Positions 1 through 10,700 of a stretch of 64,000 bases of DNA are shown here, in pieces. This stretch comes from CAWAYH01 sp963786195. Its GTDB lineage: Bacteria > Acidobacteriota > Vicinamibacteria > Vicinamibacterales > 2-12-FULL-66-21. How positions within the stretch are numbered: position 1 is the first letter of the stretch; every line of letters begins with the position of its first letter. Under the pieces are notes generated by a model, which saw only the letters and a program-made list of their open reading frames with translations, was not told where the DNA came from and did not search any database. Location: contig CAWAYH010000001.1 of the NCBI GenBank assembly GCA_963786195.1, forward strand, positions 124,001 to 188,000. The letters are read 5' to 3'. The position numbers and the translations under genes are program-made.

Positions 1-839
1 ACAGGTTCATCCTGGTCCGCGGCGCGATCATCGCGCTGCATGGATCCGACGATCGTGTCGCTCGGGTCGGGGCGGCTGACGTTCCAGGTGCTCTTCGCGA
101 TCGGCGTGTCGATGATGTGCATGGCGGCGTTGCGCCGTCTGCGCCTGGCCGGCGCTGCTCGCCGTCGGCGCGAGCTGGTTTGCCATCGGCGAGTGGATCA
201 CCGGAATGGTCTGGCAGCCGCCGGGATCCGCGTCGGTGATCGCGTCGCTGCTCGTCGTCACCTACGGCGGCGGCGCGGCAGTCATCAAGTACCCGTGATC
301 CCGTGGCTCGCGATGATGGTGCTCGGGTGGGCGTTCGGCAAGCACATCAGCCGCTACGAGCGCCGGCCAGACGCGCTTTCACGACCGAAGGCGTGCTGGC
401 GACGGGCGGCATCATGCTGCTGGCGATCTTCGCGCTCGCGCGGTGGAATGCCGGCTACGGCGACATGTTCCTGCACCGCGCGGACAACAGCTGGCAGCAG
501 TGGCTGCACGTGAGCAAGTACCCGCCGTCGCTCACGTACGCCGCGCTGGAGCTCGGGCTCTGCTGGGTGTGCCTCTCGGCGCTGATGCGGCTCGAGCCGA
601 AGATCGGGGTCCGGCCGAACGGGGTGTTCCTGGTGTTCGGACAAACGGCGATGTTCTTCTATCTCGTCCACCGCCTCGTGTTCGAAGTGCCGGCGACGTA
701 CTTCGGCTTGCGCGGCGTCGGCGATCTCTCGACGACGTATATCGCCGCCACCGTGCTGCTTGTCGCCATCTACCCGGCGTGCCGCTGGTACCGCCGCGTC
801 AAGGGCGCGTACCCGCAATCCGTGTTGCAGTATCTCTGA
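1..839 (+). CDS. DUF1624-like polytopic membrane protein, C-terminal part (frameshifted)
   Basis: This is the 3' part of a multi-pass inner-membrane protein; the start lies before the window. The last 170 residues read cleanly, with hydrophobic segments near GIMLLAIFALARW, LGLCWVCLSALM, FGQTAMFFYLVHRLVF and YIAATVLLVAIYPAC. The segment NGVFLVFGQTAMFFYLVH resembles the last helices of the DUF1624 / heparan-alpha-glucosaminide N-acetyltransferase catalytic family. Members of that family carry an acetyl group across membranes, but the substrate here cannot be told. Upstream the reading frame changes several times: near 35-40 (ILVRGAIIAL to DPTIVSLGSG), near 140-290, and near 360-375. Each step is repaired by one base, so assembly errors are likelier than a pseudogene. 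Family call moderate; boundaries at the 5' side unknown. Confidence 0.55.
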
Positions 840-924
840 GACAAGAGAGCATGTTCATGCTCTGCCCGGCCGCCGGCGGGCGTGGTACGGTGCCCCCTCG
901 AATGAAAGGCAGAGAGGGGGACAC

Positions 925-1215
925 ATGCTTCGCTCACGTCCGCGCACCGTTTCCCGCGCGCTTGCCGCTCTCGCAGTCTCAGCCGCCCTGGCGTCTGGAT
1001 ACCTGATCGCGATCGTCCAGGCGCACGATCCGCGGCTCGACGAAGCCTCCCAGGCGCTCCAGCAAGCGCAGGCGCTCGTGGAGAGCGCGCAGACCGGCGG
1101 CGCGCCGCGCCACACGCAACATCAATTCGACCAGCATCGCGAGCGGGCCCTGGGATTCATCAGCAGGGCCATGGAAGAGATCGTCGCGGCTGGCGACATC
1201 GCCGACGCCCAGTAG
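925..1215 (+). CDS. Small exported helical protein
   Basis: A 96-residue protein of unknown function. The ATG at 925 follows a purine-rich GAGAGGGGG stretch that can serve as ribosome binding site. Residues 1-30 form an N-terminal signal or anchor: basic MLRSRPRTVSR, then ALAALAVSAALASGYLIAIV. The rest, from about residue 31, is charged and helical with repeated Gln, Ala and Glu (QALQQAQALVESAQ) and three His near HTQHQFDQH. That resembles small periplasmic helical-bundle proteins in general, but I recognise no family. It sits 22 bp before the next exported protein, which suggests joint transcription. A longer reading from 760 has no coding character. Confidence 0.55.
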   Translation: MLRSRPRTVSRALAALAVSAALASGYLIAIVQAHDPRLDEASQALQQAQALVESAQTGGAPRHTQHQFDQHRERALGFISRAMEEIVAAGDIADAQ

Positions 1216-1237
1216 CCGGGGCCGGATTGGAGGACCC

Positions 1238-2307
1238 ATGACGAAGCGACTGTGGGCGTCCATAGGTTCCTGTGCGTGCGTCCTGGCGGCGAGCGCGCCG
1301 CCGAACATCGACGCGCAGTCCGTCAACGATCCCGACAGCTACCAAATCACGTGGGACGACTTCCGCGACGGCTTCGACGCCGCATCGCCCACGGCGAAGT
1401 GGTTCTACTTTTCCGCCGGCCCGTTCGTCGGCGACGACGGCATCGCGACAACCAGTCAGAACGGACTCGTTGTCGTGTCGACGGGCATCAACCCGGCGAC
1501 CGGAGCGCCCGCGTTCACGAAGACGCTCGGCCAGGAAGACGACAACGGCGGCCTGCCGGGAGGGCTGGATCACGTGAAGTGGCTCGTGTACGCGAACCAT
1601 CTGGCGTCCACCGGTTACCCGGGATTCGATGCGGCCCTGAATCACGAATTCGCGTGCGAAGCGTGGGTCCGCGCGAGGACGTTCGGCACGGACGGTCATC
1701 CGTTCGGCGGCGCCGTCGATCGTCCGAACGATGACCTCAGGCTGTCGGCCGTCGGCATGAACACGATCGACTTCGAGTCGTTCATGGTGTTCGACTTTCT
1801 CATCACGAACGAGACGATCTACGCGATCTACGAACGCCTGCCGTTCGGCGGCCTGCGCTCGGCAACTACGCAGCGTTCACGTTCAACATCCCCGTCGCCG
1901 CGACTCGTCCCGCCCAGCAGCATCATCTGAAGATCGCGTACGACCGGAGCGCCGGAACGGTTCGCTGGATCGTGGACGGCGACGTGCGCTTCTCGGTCGA
2001 TCGGATCGGACACCTCATCGACCGCAGGTATCTGACGATCGATCACGGCGGCGTCGCGCAGACCGTCTCGCCGAACCAGCTCGCGTGCGGAATGGGCATG
2101 TTCACGCTGCTCGACGCGGAACAGCCGTCGGGCACGGCGCTCGTCCGGCTGTCGAGCGTTCCGGGCTTTTACTTCGATCCCGAAGTCGGCGAACCCGCTC
2201 CGCAGACGTTCCTCGACGACGAGAGTCTCGCAGGCAATCGACTCTTCGGCCAGGGCGCGGAGATCCGCGTCAAGAAGTACGTCGTCTCGAGCAAACGCTC
2301 GGAATGA
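1238..2307 (+). CDS. Exported protein, DUF6081-like (one frameshift)
   Basis: Starts at ATG 1238 with a signal peptide (about residues 1-27, ending at a likely AQS processing site). The mature part reads as a compact beta-rich domain: WDDFRDGFDAASPTAKWFYF, GPFVGDDGIATTSQNGL, LDHVKWLVYANH and later DGDVRFSVDRIG. This resembles a small family of unknown function seen in actinobacteria and bacilli that I recall as DUF6081; no catalytic role is known to me. The frame breaks near 1855: after ERLPFGGLR the protein continues in another frame as GNYAAFTFNIPVAA, then KIAYDRSAGTVRW, and ends with VKKYVVSSKRSE at 2307. A single base change restores one 356-residue protein. No neighbour explains its function; confidence in the family name is modest. 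Confidence 0.55.
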
Positions 2308-2356
2308 TGTGAGTGACGTCGTGACACGGGTGCAGTGAAAAGAAGGGGACGGACCC

Positions 2357-2923
2357 ATGAACTGCAGACTGACGTTCCTGCTCGGCGCATTCGTTGGGGG
2401 AACGATCGTGTTCGCCCCCAATCCCTGTGCGGCGCAGCGCACTCCCAACTATCCCTGCCGTCATGGGACCAGACCCTTCCGGCGAATAAGCGGTTCGAGC
2501 TGGTCATGACGATCGAGGGCTTCGGCGCGCAGGCCGTCCTTGATCGCGAGACCGGGCTCGTCTGGCAGAGGACGCCCATCGATGCGCGAGCGTTCGAATG
2601 GAACGTGTCACGACGTGCTTGCCGAACGGAAAACACGGGTGGCCGCCAGGGTTGGCGGCTGCCAACGGTCGAGGAGCTTTCGAGCCTGCTCGATCTCGTC
2701 ACCCGCTTCGCCAGCCCCTGGACTGCCCAGCGGACATCCGTTCAACATGAGCGATGCCACACCCGTCTTCTGGTCGGCCAGCTCCGACGACTTCGACGCC
2801 AGCCACGGCTATGCCGTCCTCTTCGTCGGCGAATCGCCCGAGTTGGTGCCCGGCGTTCGTGTGTTCGGGAAGGACACCAGGCTCCGCTTCTGGTGCGTCC
2901 GCGGCGGACACGGCGTTGACTAG
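2357..2923 (+). CDS. Exported DUF1566 (Lcl C-terminal domain) protein, frameshifted
   Basis: The signal peptide starts at ATG 2357 (MNCRLTFLLGAFVGGTIVFAPNPCAAQ). The frame then shifts near 2445 into a reading with AVLDRETGLVWQRTP and RQGWRLPTVEELSSLLD. It shifts back near 2715 into HPFNMSDATPVFWSASSDD and the closing WCVRGGHGVD. The order of the motifs (LDRxTGLVW, WRLPTxxEL, FWSSS-like, FWCVR) is that of DUF1566 domains, which occur in exported proteins and are related in shape to lectin-like folds. The role is unknown. About 185 residues after repair. The stop at 2923 lies four bases from the stop of the convergent fragment on the other strand. Confidence 0.55.
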
Positions 2924-2926
2924 GCT

Positions 2927-3502
2927 CTACAGCGAGTTCAGGAAGATGATGAGCTGCGCCTGCTCGGTTGCGGACAGCGACAGGTAGTTCTGTCGGCTTT
3001 CCGCCGCCTGGCCTACATGTCGGATTATTGCATCGGCTGGTGTGAGGCTCAGTCCGTCGTGCATGAGCCGGGGCCGAAGGCGCAGCCCCCACAGGGGCGC
3101 CGTGCGCATCTTGTTCCGCGTCGTCTGTCCGCCATTCTCGACGATACCGTCGCCGGTGCCGACGTTGTGGAGCAGGAAGTCGCTGTAGGGGTGGATGATC
3201 TTGTTGCCGAGCGCCGCGGGGACTCTGAAGGCCCCACCGTTGATCAGCGAGCCGGGAGGCGCCGTGGTGATCGAGCGAGTGTGACAGACGGCGCAGCCAA
3301 TGGCATTGAAGATATTGGAGCCCTGCGTGGCAGCGTCGGTGAAGAAGAGATCGGAGTCGATGGGAGGCACCGTGGTGGCGCGCACGAAACGGGCGAAGGT
3401 CTCGACGGCGTCACTCGTGTCCTCGGGGTCCGGCACGCCGTCGTCGGCCCGGCGCCCGTTGGAAGTGCTATCCACCGGCTGCAGGGCTGACGTGATGCCC
3501 AC
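2927..3502 (-). pseudogene. Di-haem oxidoreductase (DHOR/DUF1111) C-terminal fragment
   Basis: About 190 residues of a DHOR-family protein, a group of periplasmic thiol-oxidoreductase-like di-haem cytochromes related to MauG. Seen here: the second haem motif CAVCH in GCAVCHTRSITTAPPGS, then ALGNKIIHPYSDFLLHNVGTG, RTAPLWGLRLRPRLMHDG, and a C-terminal SATEQAQLIIFLNSL. Whole family members are 400-500 residues and have a first CxxCH that is absent here. Upstream of the GTG at 3502 an in-frame stop lies only two codons away, and the homology ends where the formylglycine-enzyme-like fragment begins on the other strand. This is a 5'-truncated remnant at a rearrangement junction, unless the junction is an assembly chimaera. 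Confidence 0.65.
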
Positions 3503-3840
3503 CTGGGCTCACCGGCGCGCGCAGCAAGTGCGTCTCCGATGTGGGCGCGTTCGACATGGTGGGCAACGTCATCGAGTTCGTCGCCGACTGGGGTGCGCTG
3601 GCCACTGCCGGAAACAACTGGGACGTGTTCATACCGGGTTTTGGAGGCGACGTCAGCAACATGGGCGGCCCTCCGAACGGAACCATCTACGGGCTTCCCG
3701 GCACGACGCTGCGCGGCGGGAGTTTCGCAGCCGGCAGCGGGGGCATGGGTCAACTGGCCGGTGTGTACGCGATCGACCAGAATGGCGCGCCCAACAGCAT
3801 CGGCGACGCCAGCGCCGCTGGATTCCGGTGCGCGAAATAA
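3496..3840 (+). pseudogene. Formylglycine-generating-enzyme-like (FGE-sulfatase) C-terminal fragment
   Basis: Reads CPPGLTGARSKCVSDVGAFD, MVGNVIEFVADW, then TTLRGGSFAAGSGG and a final GFRCAK. This order, with GAFDMVGNVxEWVADW, LRGGS and GFRCA, is the C-terminal third of the FGE-sulfatase / SUMF1 fold, a C-type-lectin-like fold used by formylglycine-generating enzymes and many exported proteins of unknown activity. Members are usually 250-350 residues; only about 110 are here. A TGA lies in frame at 3493 just upstream, and no start codon precedes the homology. The fragment starts at the same point where the minus-strand di-haem fragment ends, so both lost their N-termini at one junction. Confidence 0.6.
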
Positions 3841-3932
3841 ACGAAGTGCTGTTCGCACTTCGTCCCTGGGCTCGTCCCAACGACTGCCCAACGCACGGCG
3901 ACCTGTGAGACGATGCGCGCATGGAGGGCATC

Positions 3933-4469
3933 ATGCGCGCGTTCGTCACGGGTCGCCGTGCATCACACATCGCGATTCCAATCGTGGTCGCGCTGGGTAT
4001 TTCCACAACTGCGCAGTCCATCCACGAAGCGCCGGCCGCGGCGCCGTCGGTCGGCCGCGTCGCGCCGCAGGGTGAACCGGGTCAACGGCTGCAGGTCAGC
4101 GGAGTAGTCGTCGGACCTGACGCCGCGCCCATCAGCGGCGCATCGCTCTACGTTTACCAGACCGACCACGAGGGGTATTACGGCGCCAAGCCCGCGAGCG
4201 ACAACCGGAATCCACGCCTCAAGCTGTTTCTTCGGTCCGATGCGAAGGGGAACTGGTCGTTCGAGACGATCAAGCCAGGCTCGTACCCGAACAGCCGCGT
4301 TCCGGCGCACATCCATTTCGAGGTGTCGACGCCCGGGCGCGCGTCGAAGATTTTCGAAATCGTCTTCGAAGGCGAGCCGTTCGTGACGGACGAGATGCGG
4401 CGTAATCCCGCGTTCTCGGTCAGGCCGATCGCGGACGGGAAGGTGACTGAGCGGATTGTTCTCAAGTAG
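3933..4469 (+). CDS. Exported intradiol-dioxygenase-like beta-sandwich protein
   Basis: A 178-residue protein with an N-terminal signal anchor (IAIPIVVALGISTTAQS), then a domain like the catalytic beta-sandwich of intradiol ring-cleavage dioxygenases (protocatechuate 3,4-dioxygenase type). Matching pieces are QLQVSGVVVGPDAAPISGA-like start, YVYQTDHEGYYG, SYPNSRVPAHIHFEV and the late FEGEPFVTDEM. In the family two Tyr and two His bind Fe(III); GYYG, PGSYP and AHIHFEV carry plausible ligands here. Exported members of the family are common in environmental bacteria and their substrates are mostly unknown, so aromatic ring cleavage should not be assumed. The start at 3933 was chosen because GGAGGG lies just upstream; ATG 3921 in the same frame is an alternative. 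Confidence 0.65.
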   Translation: MRAFVTGRRASHIAIPIVVALGISTTAQSIHEAPAAAPSVGRVAPQGEPGQRLQVSGVVVGPDAAPISGASLYVYQTDHEGYYGAKPASDNRNPRLKLFLRSDAKGNWSFETIKPGSYPNSRVPAHIHFEVSTPGRASKIFEIVFEGEPFVTDEMRRNPAFSVRPIADGKVTERIVLK

Positions 4470-4585
4470 AGACCGGTAAGCCCGCCGCCGCCGATCTATC
4501 GAGGCTGGTGACGCGGACCTCTCCCGCCCGCATTTTCTTTCCGCATTCGCCTCAACTCCTGCGACGTCGCCACTGGCGCGTCCGA

Positions 4586-4618
4586 TGTAACGGCGATCAG
4601 TGACAATTCGACGTTACA
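4586..4618. other. Inverted repeat in a 300-bp spacer
   Basis: In the spacer 4470-4772, TGTAACG (4586-4592) and CGTTACA (4612-4618) form a perfect 7-bp inverted repeat around a 19-base centre. It lies about 155 bp before the giant surface-protein gene and could be an operator or a weak hairpin. A G-rich tract follows (4628-4640). I see no gene in the rest of this spacer. Confidence 0.3.
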
Positions 4619-4772
4619 GCGTCGCCTGGGGGGTGGGGGTTACCCCTGGTCACCCGCGGCTCACGAAATATCGCGGCTCGAGGCGAGAGGAAGGTGATTT
4701 CATTGAAGTCTCTGGCGCTCGCCCTGGCGTGGCACTTGCGTTGCGCGTTCCGCGATGAGGTCGCGACATGAG

Positions 4773-7700
4773 ATGAACCGCGCAGCCGCGTTGACGGTCG
4801 CTGCGTTTTTCCTCGCGGTGGGACATGCGTCGGCGGACGCGTTCGTCGTGAGGAACACGAACGACTCCGGGCCAGGCTCGCTGCGCCAGGCGATCCTCGA
4901 CGCGAACGCCGAGCATGGTCCCGACACCATCACGTTCAACATTCCGGGCCCGGGCCCTTTTGTCATCACGGTCGCGTCCCCTCTGCCCTCGTTCAACGAC
5001 GGCGCTGGCGTGACGCTGGACGCGACGACCCAGCCTGGTTATGCCATCCGCCCCCTCATCGGCACGGGCGGTACCGTTGGCGTCGATGGGCTCGCCTTGC
5101 GGCAGATACGGTCACCGATCGTCCAGATCTTCGGAAATGGCCTCGCGGGTAACGGCCTGTCGTTCGTCGACAGCAACAACTCGACGCTCACGGCTCTGCA
5201 CGTCTGGGGCTTCCGCGGGACCAACGTCCTGTTCGAGGAGTCGAACGACGCCACCGTGAGAGGGAACCTGATCGGCGCGAACGCCGCGTTTGGCGACCCC
5301 GGTCCGGGGCTTCGCGCTGCGATGAATCTGGTGCTCGACACCGGGCAGGATCCGGCCGTCACGAACAATCTCATTGGATACGCCACGACGCCGGACAATG
5401 TCGTCATCGCCACTGGACGGGGACGAGTCCTCGTCGACGGCAACGAACTTGTCGGCACGCTGCGAATCACCCGCGAACTCGAGGGGATCACCACTACCAA
5501 GACAGCAGAGCGTTTCATCAGCGGCAACCTGCTCAGGAACGCGGACGGGTACGGCCTCGACATCGTCGGCGGCCTCGATGCCATGACGGTCAGCAACAAT
5601 ACCATTCAGAACAATGGAAGTGTCGCGCGGCCCGCAGGTATTCGCCTCACCAACACGCCGAGCAGTTCTACGCGAAGCAACGTGCTTCTGCTCAACATCG
5701 TAACCGGCAATCGAGGCCCGGGCATTCTCATCACCGGTACGTCCGACAGTACGAATCGAGGCAATGCGATCAGCCGCAACTCGATCTATGCGAACGGAGG
5801 GATTGCGATCGATCTTGGCGGAGAGGCCTCGGACGCGCTGTCGGGAGATGGCCCCACGTTGAACGATCCCGACGACAGAGACGAGGGTGGCAACGAGCTG
5901 AAGAACTTTCCGGTCATCGAGAGCGTGACGGTCATCGGCAACTCGGTGATCGTGAGAGGGTGGTCCGGGAATCGGGACACCATCGAGTTCTTCGCGGATC
6001 CGCCGGCGAGCCAGGGCCGGACCTTCATCGCCAGCCTCGAGGAGGGGAGCCCGAGGGACTTCGACCCCGGCACCAGCGGCTATGGGCCCGGACCTGTCAA
6101 CGGCATCCCTCAGGGGAGCGATGTTACGGAGCGCTTTCTTTTCGTCATCCCGCTGCCGCCGGGATTCCAGGCGGGGAGCCTCCTGACGGCCACGGCGACG
6201 GCTCGTGGGAATACCGAGAACACATCGGAGTTCGGCGGTGCGGTGCCTGTGGGGCTGGCTGCGGATCTGTCCATCAGCAAGACGGGGCCGTCGAGCGTGA
6301 CGCCGGGGACGACGATCGCCTACGCGCTGACGGTCACGAACACCGGGCCGAACGACGCGTCCGGCGTCAGCGTGGCCGACCCGACGCCCGCGGGGCTCAC
6401 GTTCGTGAGCACCACGGGCGCGTGCACGACGCCGTTTCCGTGCGCGCTGGGGACGCTGCTGGCGGGCCAGAGCGTCGCGATCGTCGCGACGTTTGCCGTG
6501 CCGGCCGGGTACACCACGCCGAATCCGATCGTGAACACCGCGACGGTGAGCAGCCCGGCGACCGAGCCGACCCCGGGCAACAACACGGCGACGGCGACCA
6601 CGCCGCTGGCGCCGCCCAGGGCGGACCTCGGCATCACGAAGGGCCGGCCGCTGCGGCGCAGCCTGGGCGCCACCCTGGGCTACGACATCGTAGTCACGAA
6701 CCACGGGCCCAGCGATGCCCCCAGCGTGACGGTCGCGGATCCGACGCCGGTGGGGCTGACGTTCGTCAGCAATGCCGGCGACGTGCACGACGCCGTTTCC
6801 CATGCTGCGCTCGGACCCGATCCCCGCCGGTCAGAGCCGCGTGATTCAGGCGCAGTTCCTGATCCCGTCGAGCTATACCGGACCGGATCCCATCGTGAAC
6901 ACGGCGACGGTGAGCAGCACCGCGACCGATCCCGATCTCGCCAACAATGCGGCGACGGCGACCACCGCGGTCGGGCCGCTGTTCACGATCAATGTCGAGA
7001 TCACAAAGGCGGGCCCGGCCAGTGTGACGCCGGGCACGAACCTCGTGTACTCGATCACGGCCACGACCAACGGGACGCTGGATGCGACCGACGTGACGGT
7101 GACGGATCCGACGCCGGCCGGGCTGACGTTCGTGAGCAATGCCGGCGCCTGCACGACGCCGTTCCCATGTGTGCTCGGCACGATCCCCGCGGGCCAGAGC
7201 CGGCAGATCACCACGACCTTCGCCGTGCCCCCCGGCTATGCGACGCCCAATCCCATTGCCAACACGTCCACCGTCACCACGACGGTGGCCGACGAGAATC
7301 CGACCGACAATCAAGCCACGGTCACGACACCGGTCGGCGCGTCCGCTACCGATCTCGCCGTTTCGAAGACCGGTCCGGCGAACGTGACGGTCGGCGCCAA
7401 CGTGACGTACACGATTCGTGTGAGCAGCACCGGGCCGAGCGATGCCGCTTCGGTCACGGTGGCTGATCCCACGCCGGCCGGCTTGACGTTCGTGGGCAAC
7501 ACCGGCGATTGCACGACGGCGTTCCCGTGTGCGCTCGGCACGATTCCCCCCGGCCAGACTCGGTACGATCCAGACGACCTTCGCAGTGCCCGCGGGCTAT
7601 GCGGGACCCGGCACCATCCTCAACACGGCGACGGTCTCGACGTCGGCGACCGATCTCGATCCCGGCAACAATACGTCTACCGCGACGACCACCGTGACCC

Positions 7701-10700
7701 CGCCTTCCGCGGACCTGTCCCTGAGCAAGACCGGGCCGCCGAGCGTGACGCCGGGAACGACCATCGCCTACACGCTGACGGTCACGAACACCGGGCCGCA
7801 GGACGCGTCGGGCGTCAGCGTGGTCGAGGCGACGCCCGCGGGCCTCACGTTCGTGAGCACCACGGGGGCGTGCACGACGCCGTTTCCGTGCGCCCTGGGG
7901 ACGCTGCCGGCGGGCCAGAGCGTCGCGATCGTCGCGACGTTTGCCGTGCCGGCGGGTTACACCACGCCGAATCCGATCGTGAACACCGCGACGGTGAGCA
8001 GCCTGACGAGCGATCCGACCCCGGCCAACAACACGGCGACGACCACGACGGCGCTTGCCCCGCCCAGGGCGGACCTCGGCATCTCGAAGGGCCGGCCGCT
8101 GCGGCGCGGCCTGGGCGCCACCCTGGACTACGACATCGTGGTCTCGAACCACGGGCCGAGCGACGCCCCCGCGGTGATGGTCGCGGATCCAACGCCGGTG
8201 GGCCTGACGTTCGTCAGCAATACCGGCGCCTGCGCGACGGCGTTTCCCTGCTCGCTGGGGGCGATTCCCGCCGGCCAGAGCCGCGTGATTCAGGCGCAGT
8301 TCCTGATTCCCTCGAGCTATACAGGACCGGATCCCATCGTGAACACGGCGACGGTGAGCAGCACGGCGACCGATCCCGATCTCACCAACAATGCGGCGAT
8401 GGCGACCACCGCGGTCGGCCCGCTATTCACGATCAACGTGGAGATCACGAAGGCGGGACCGGCCAGCGTGACCCCGGGCACGAACCTCGTCTACTCGATC
8501 ACGGCCACCAACAACGGGACGCTCGATGCGACCGACGTGACGGTGACGGATCCGACACCGGCCGGGCTGACGTTCGTGAGCAATACCGGCGCCTGTACGA
8601 CGCCGTTCCCGGTGTGGACTCGGCACCATCCCCGCGGGCCAGAGCCGGCACATCACCACGATCTTCGCCGTGCCCCCCGGCTATGCGACGCCCAATCCCA
8701 TTGCCAACACGTCGAGCGTCACCACGACCGTGGCCGACGAGGATTTGACCGACAATCAAGCCACGGTCACGACACCGGTCGGCGCTCCCTCAACCGATCT
8801 CGCGATCTCGAAGACCGGCCCCGCGAACGTGAGGGTCGGCGCGAGCGTGACATACACGATTCACGTGAGCAGCACCGGGCCAAGCGACGCCGCTGCCGTC
8901 TCGGTGACGGATCCCACACCAGCCGGCTTGACGTTCGTGAGCAATACCGGCGCCTGCACGACACCGTTCCCGTGTGCGCTCGGCACGCTGCCCCCCGGCC
9001 AGACGCGCACGATCCAGACGACCTTCGCAGTGCCGCCGAGTCATCCGGGACCGACCATCGTCAACACGGCGGCGGTCACGACGTCGGCGACCGATCTCGA
9101 TCCCGGCAACAACAGTGCTACTACGACGACCACCGTAACGCCGCCTTCGGCGGACCTGTCCCTGAGTAAGACCGGGCCGTCGAGCGTGACGCCGGGGACG
9201 ACGATCGCCTACGCGCTGACGGTCACGAACGACGGCCCGAACGACGCGTCGGGCGTCAGCGTGGCCGACCCGGCGCCCGCGGGGCTCACGTTCGTGAGCA
9301 CCACGGGCGCGTGCACGACGCCGTTTCCGTGCGCGCTGGGGGCGCTGCCGGCGGGCCAGAGCGTCGCGATCGTCGCGACGTTTGCCGTGCCAGCCGGGTA
9401 CACCACGCCGAATCCGATCGTGAACACCGCGACGGTGAGCAGCCCGACGACCGATCCGACCCCGGGCAACAACACGGCAACGACGACCACGCCGCTGGCG
9501 CCGCCCAGGGCGGACCTCGGCATCACGAAGGGCCGGCCGCTGCGGCGCAGCCTGGGCGCCACCCTGGACTACGACATCGTAGTCACGAACCACGGGCCGA
9601 GCGATGCCCCCTCGGTGACGGTCACAGATCCGACGCCGGTGGGGCTGACGTTCGTCAGTAATGCCGGCGACTGCACGACGGCGTTTCCCTGCTCGCTGGA
9701 GGTGATTCCCGCCGGCCAGAGCCGCGTGATTCACGCGCAGTTCCTGATCCCGTCGAGCTATACCGGACCGGATCCCATCGTGAACACGGCGACGGTGAGC
9801 AGCACCGCGACCGATCCCGATCTCGCCAACAATGCGGCGACGGCGACCACCGCGGTCGGGCCGCTGTTCACGATCAATGTCGAGATCACAAAGGCGGGCC
9901 CGGCCAGTGTGACGCCGGGCACGAACCTCGTGTACTCGATCACGGCCACGACCAACGGGACGCTGGATGCGACCGACGTGACGGTGACGGATCCGACGCC
10001 GGCCGGGCTGACGTTCGTGAGCAATGCCGGCGCCTGCACGACGCCGTTCCCATGTGTGCTCGGCACGATCCCCGCGGGCCAGAGCCGGCAGATCACCACG
10101 ACCTTCGCCGTGCCCCCCGGCTATGCGACGCCCAATCCCATTGCCAACACGTCCACCGTCACCACGACGGTGGCCGACGAGAATCCGACCGACAATCAAG
10201 CCACGGTCACGACACCGGTCGGCGCGTCCGCTACCGATCTCGCCGTTTCGAAGACCGGTCCGGCGAACGTGACGGTCGGCGCCAACGTGACGTACACGAT
10301 TCGTGTGAGCAGCACCGGGCCGAGCGATGCCGCTTCGGTCACGGTGGCTGATCCCACGCCGGCCGGCTTGACGTTCGTGGGCAACACCGGCGATTGCACG
10401 ACGGCGTTCCCGTGTGCGCTCGGCACGATTCCCCCCGGCCAGACTCGTACCATCCAGACGACCTTCGCAGTGCCGCCGAGTCATCCGGGACCTACCATCC
10501 TCAATACGGCGACGGTCTCGACGTCGGCGAGCGATCTCGATCCAGGCAACAACACCTCAACTGCGACGACGGCCGTGAGTCCGGCTTCCGCGGACCTGTC
10601 CATCAGCAAGGGTGGCGAGGCCGCCGCGCGTCCCGGCGATGCGATTTCGTACGTGCTGACCGTCACGAACGCCGGGCCTGGAGAGGCGCAGGCTGTGATG

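Noticed and set aside
3921..4469. Assigning aromatic-ring cleavage to the intradiol-like protein
   Set aside because: The fold motifs are there, but exported relatives have unproven substrates and there is no aromatic degradation gene nearby.
5112..6803. A 563-codon open frame on the minus strand
   Set aside because: It is antisense to the beta-helix and first DUF11 domains and has repeated Arg/Gly/His composition.
7563..7563. Programmed frameshift in the DUF11 gene
   Set aside because: There is no slippery heptamer, and the change is an extra G next to a G in a place where copy 3 reads through normally. Six such steps in one gene are not plausible as programmed events.
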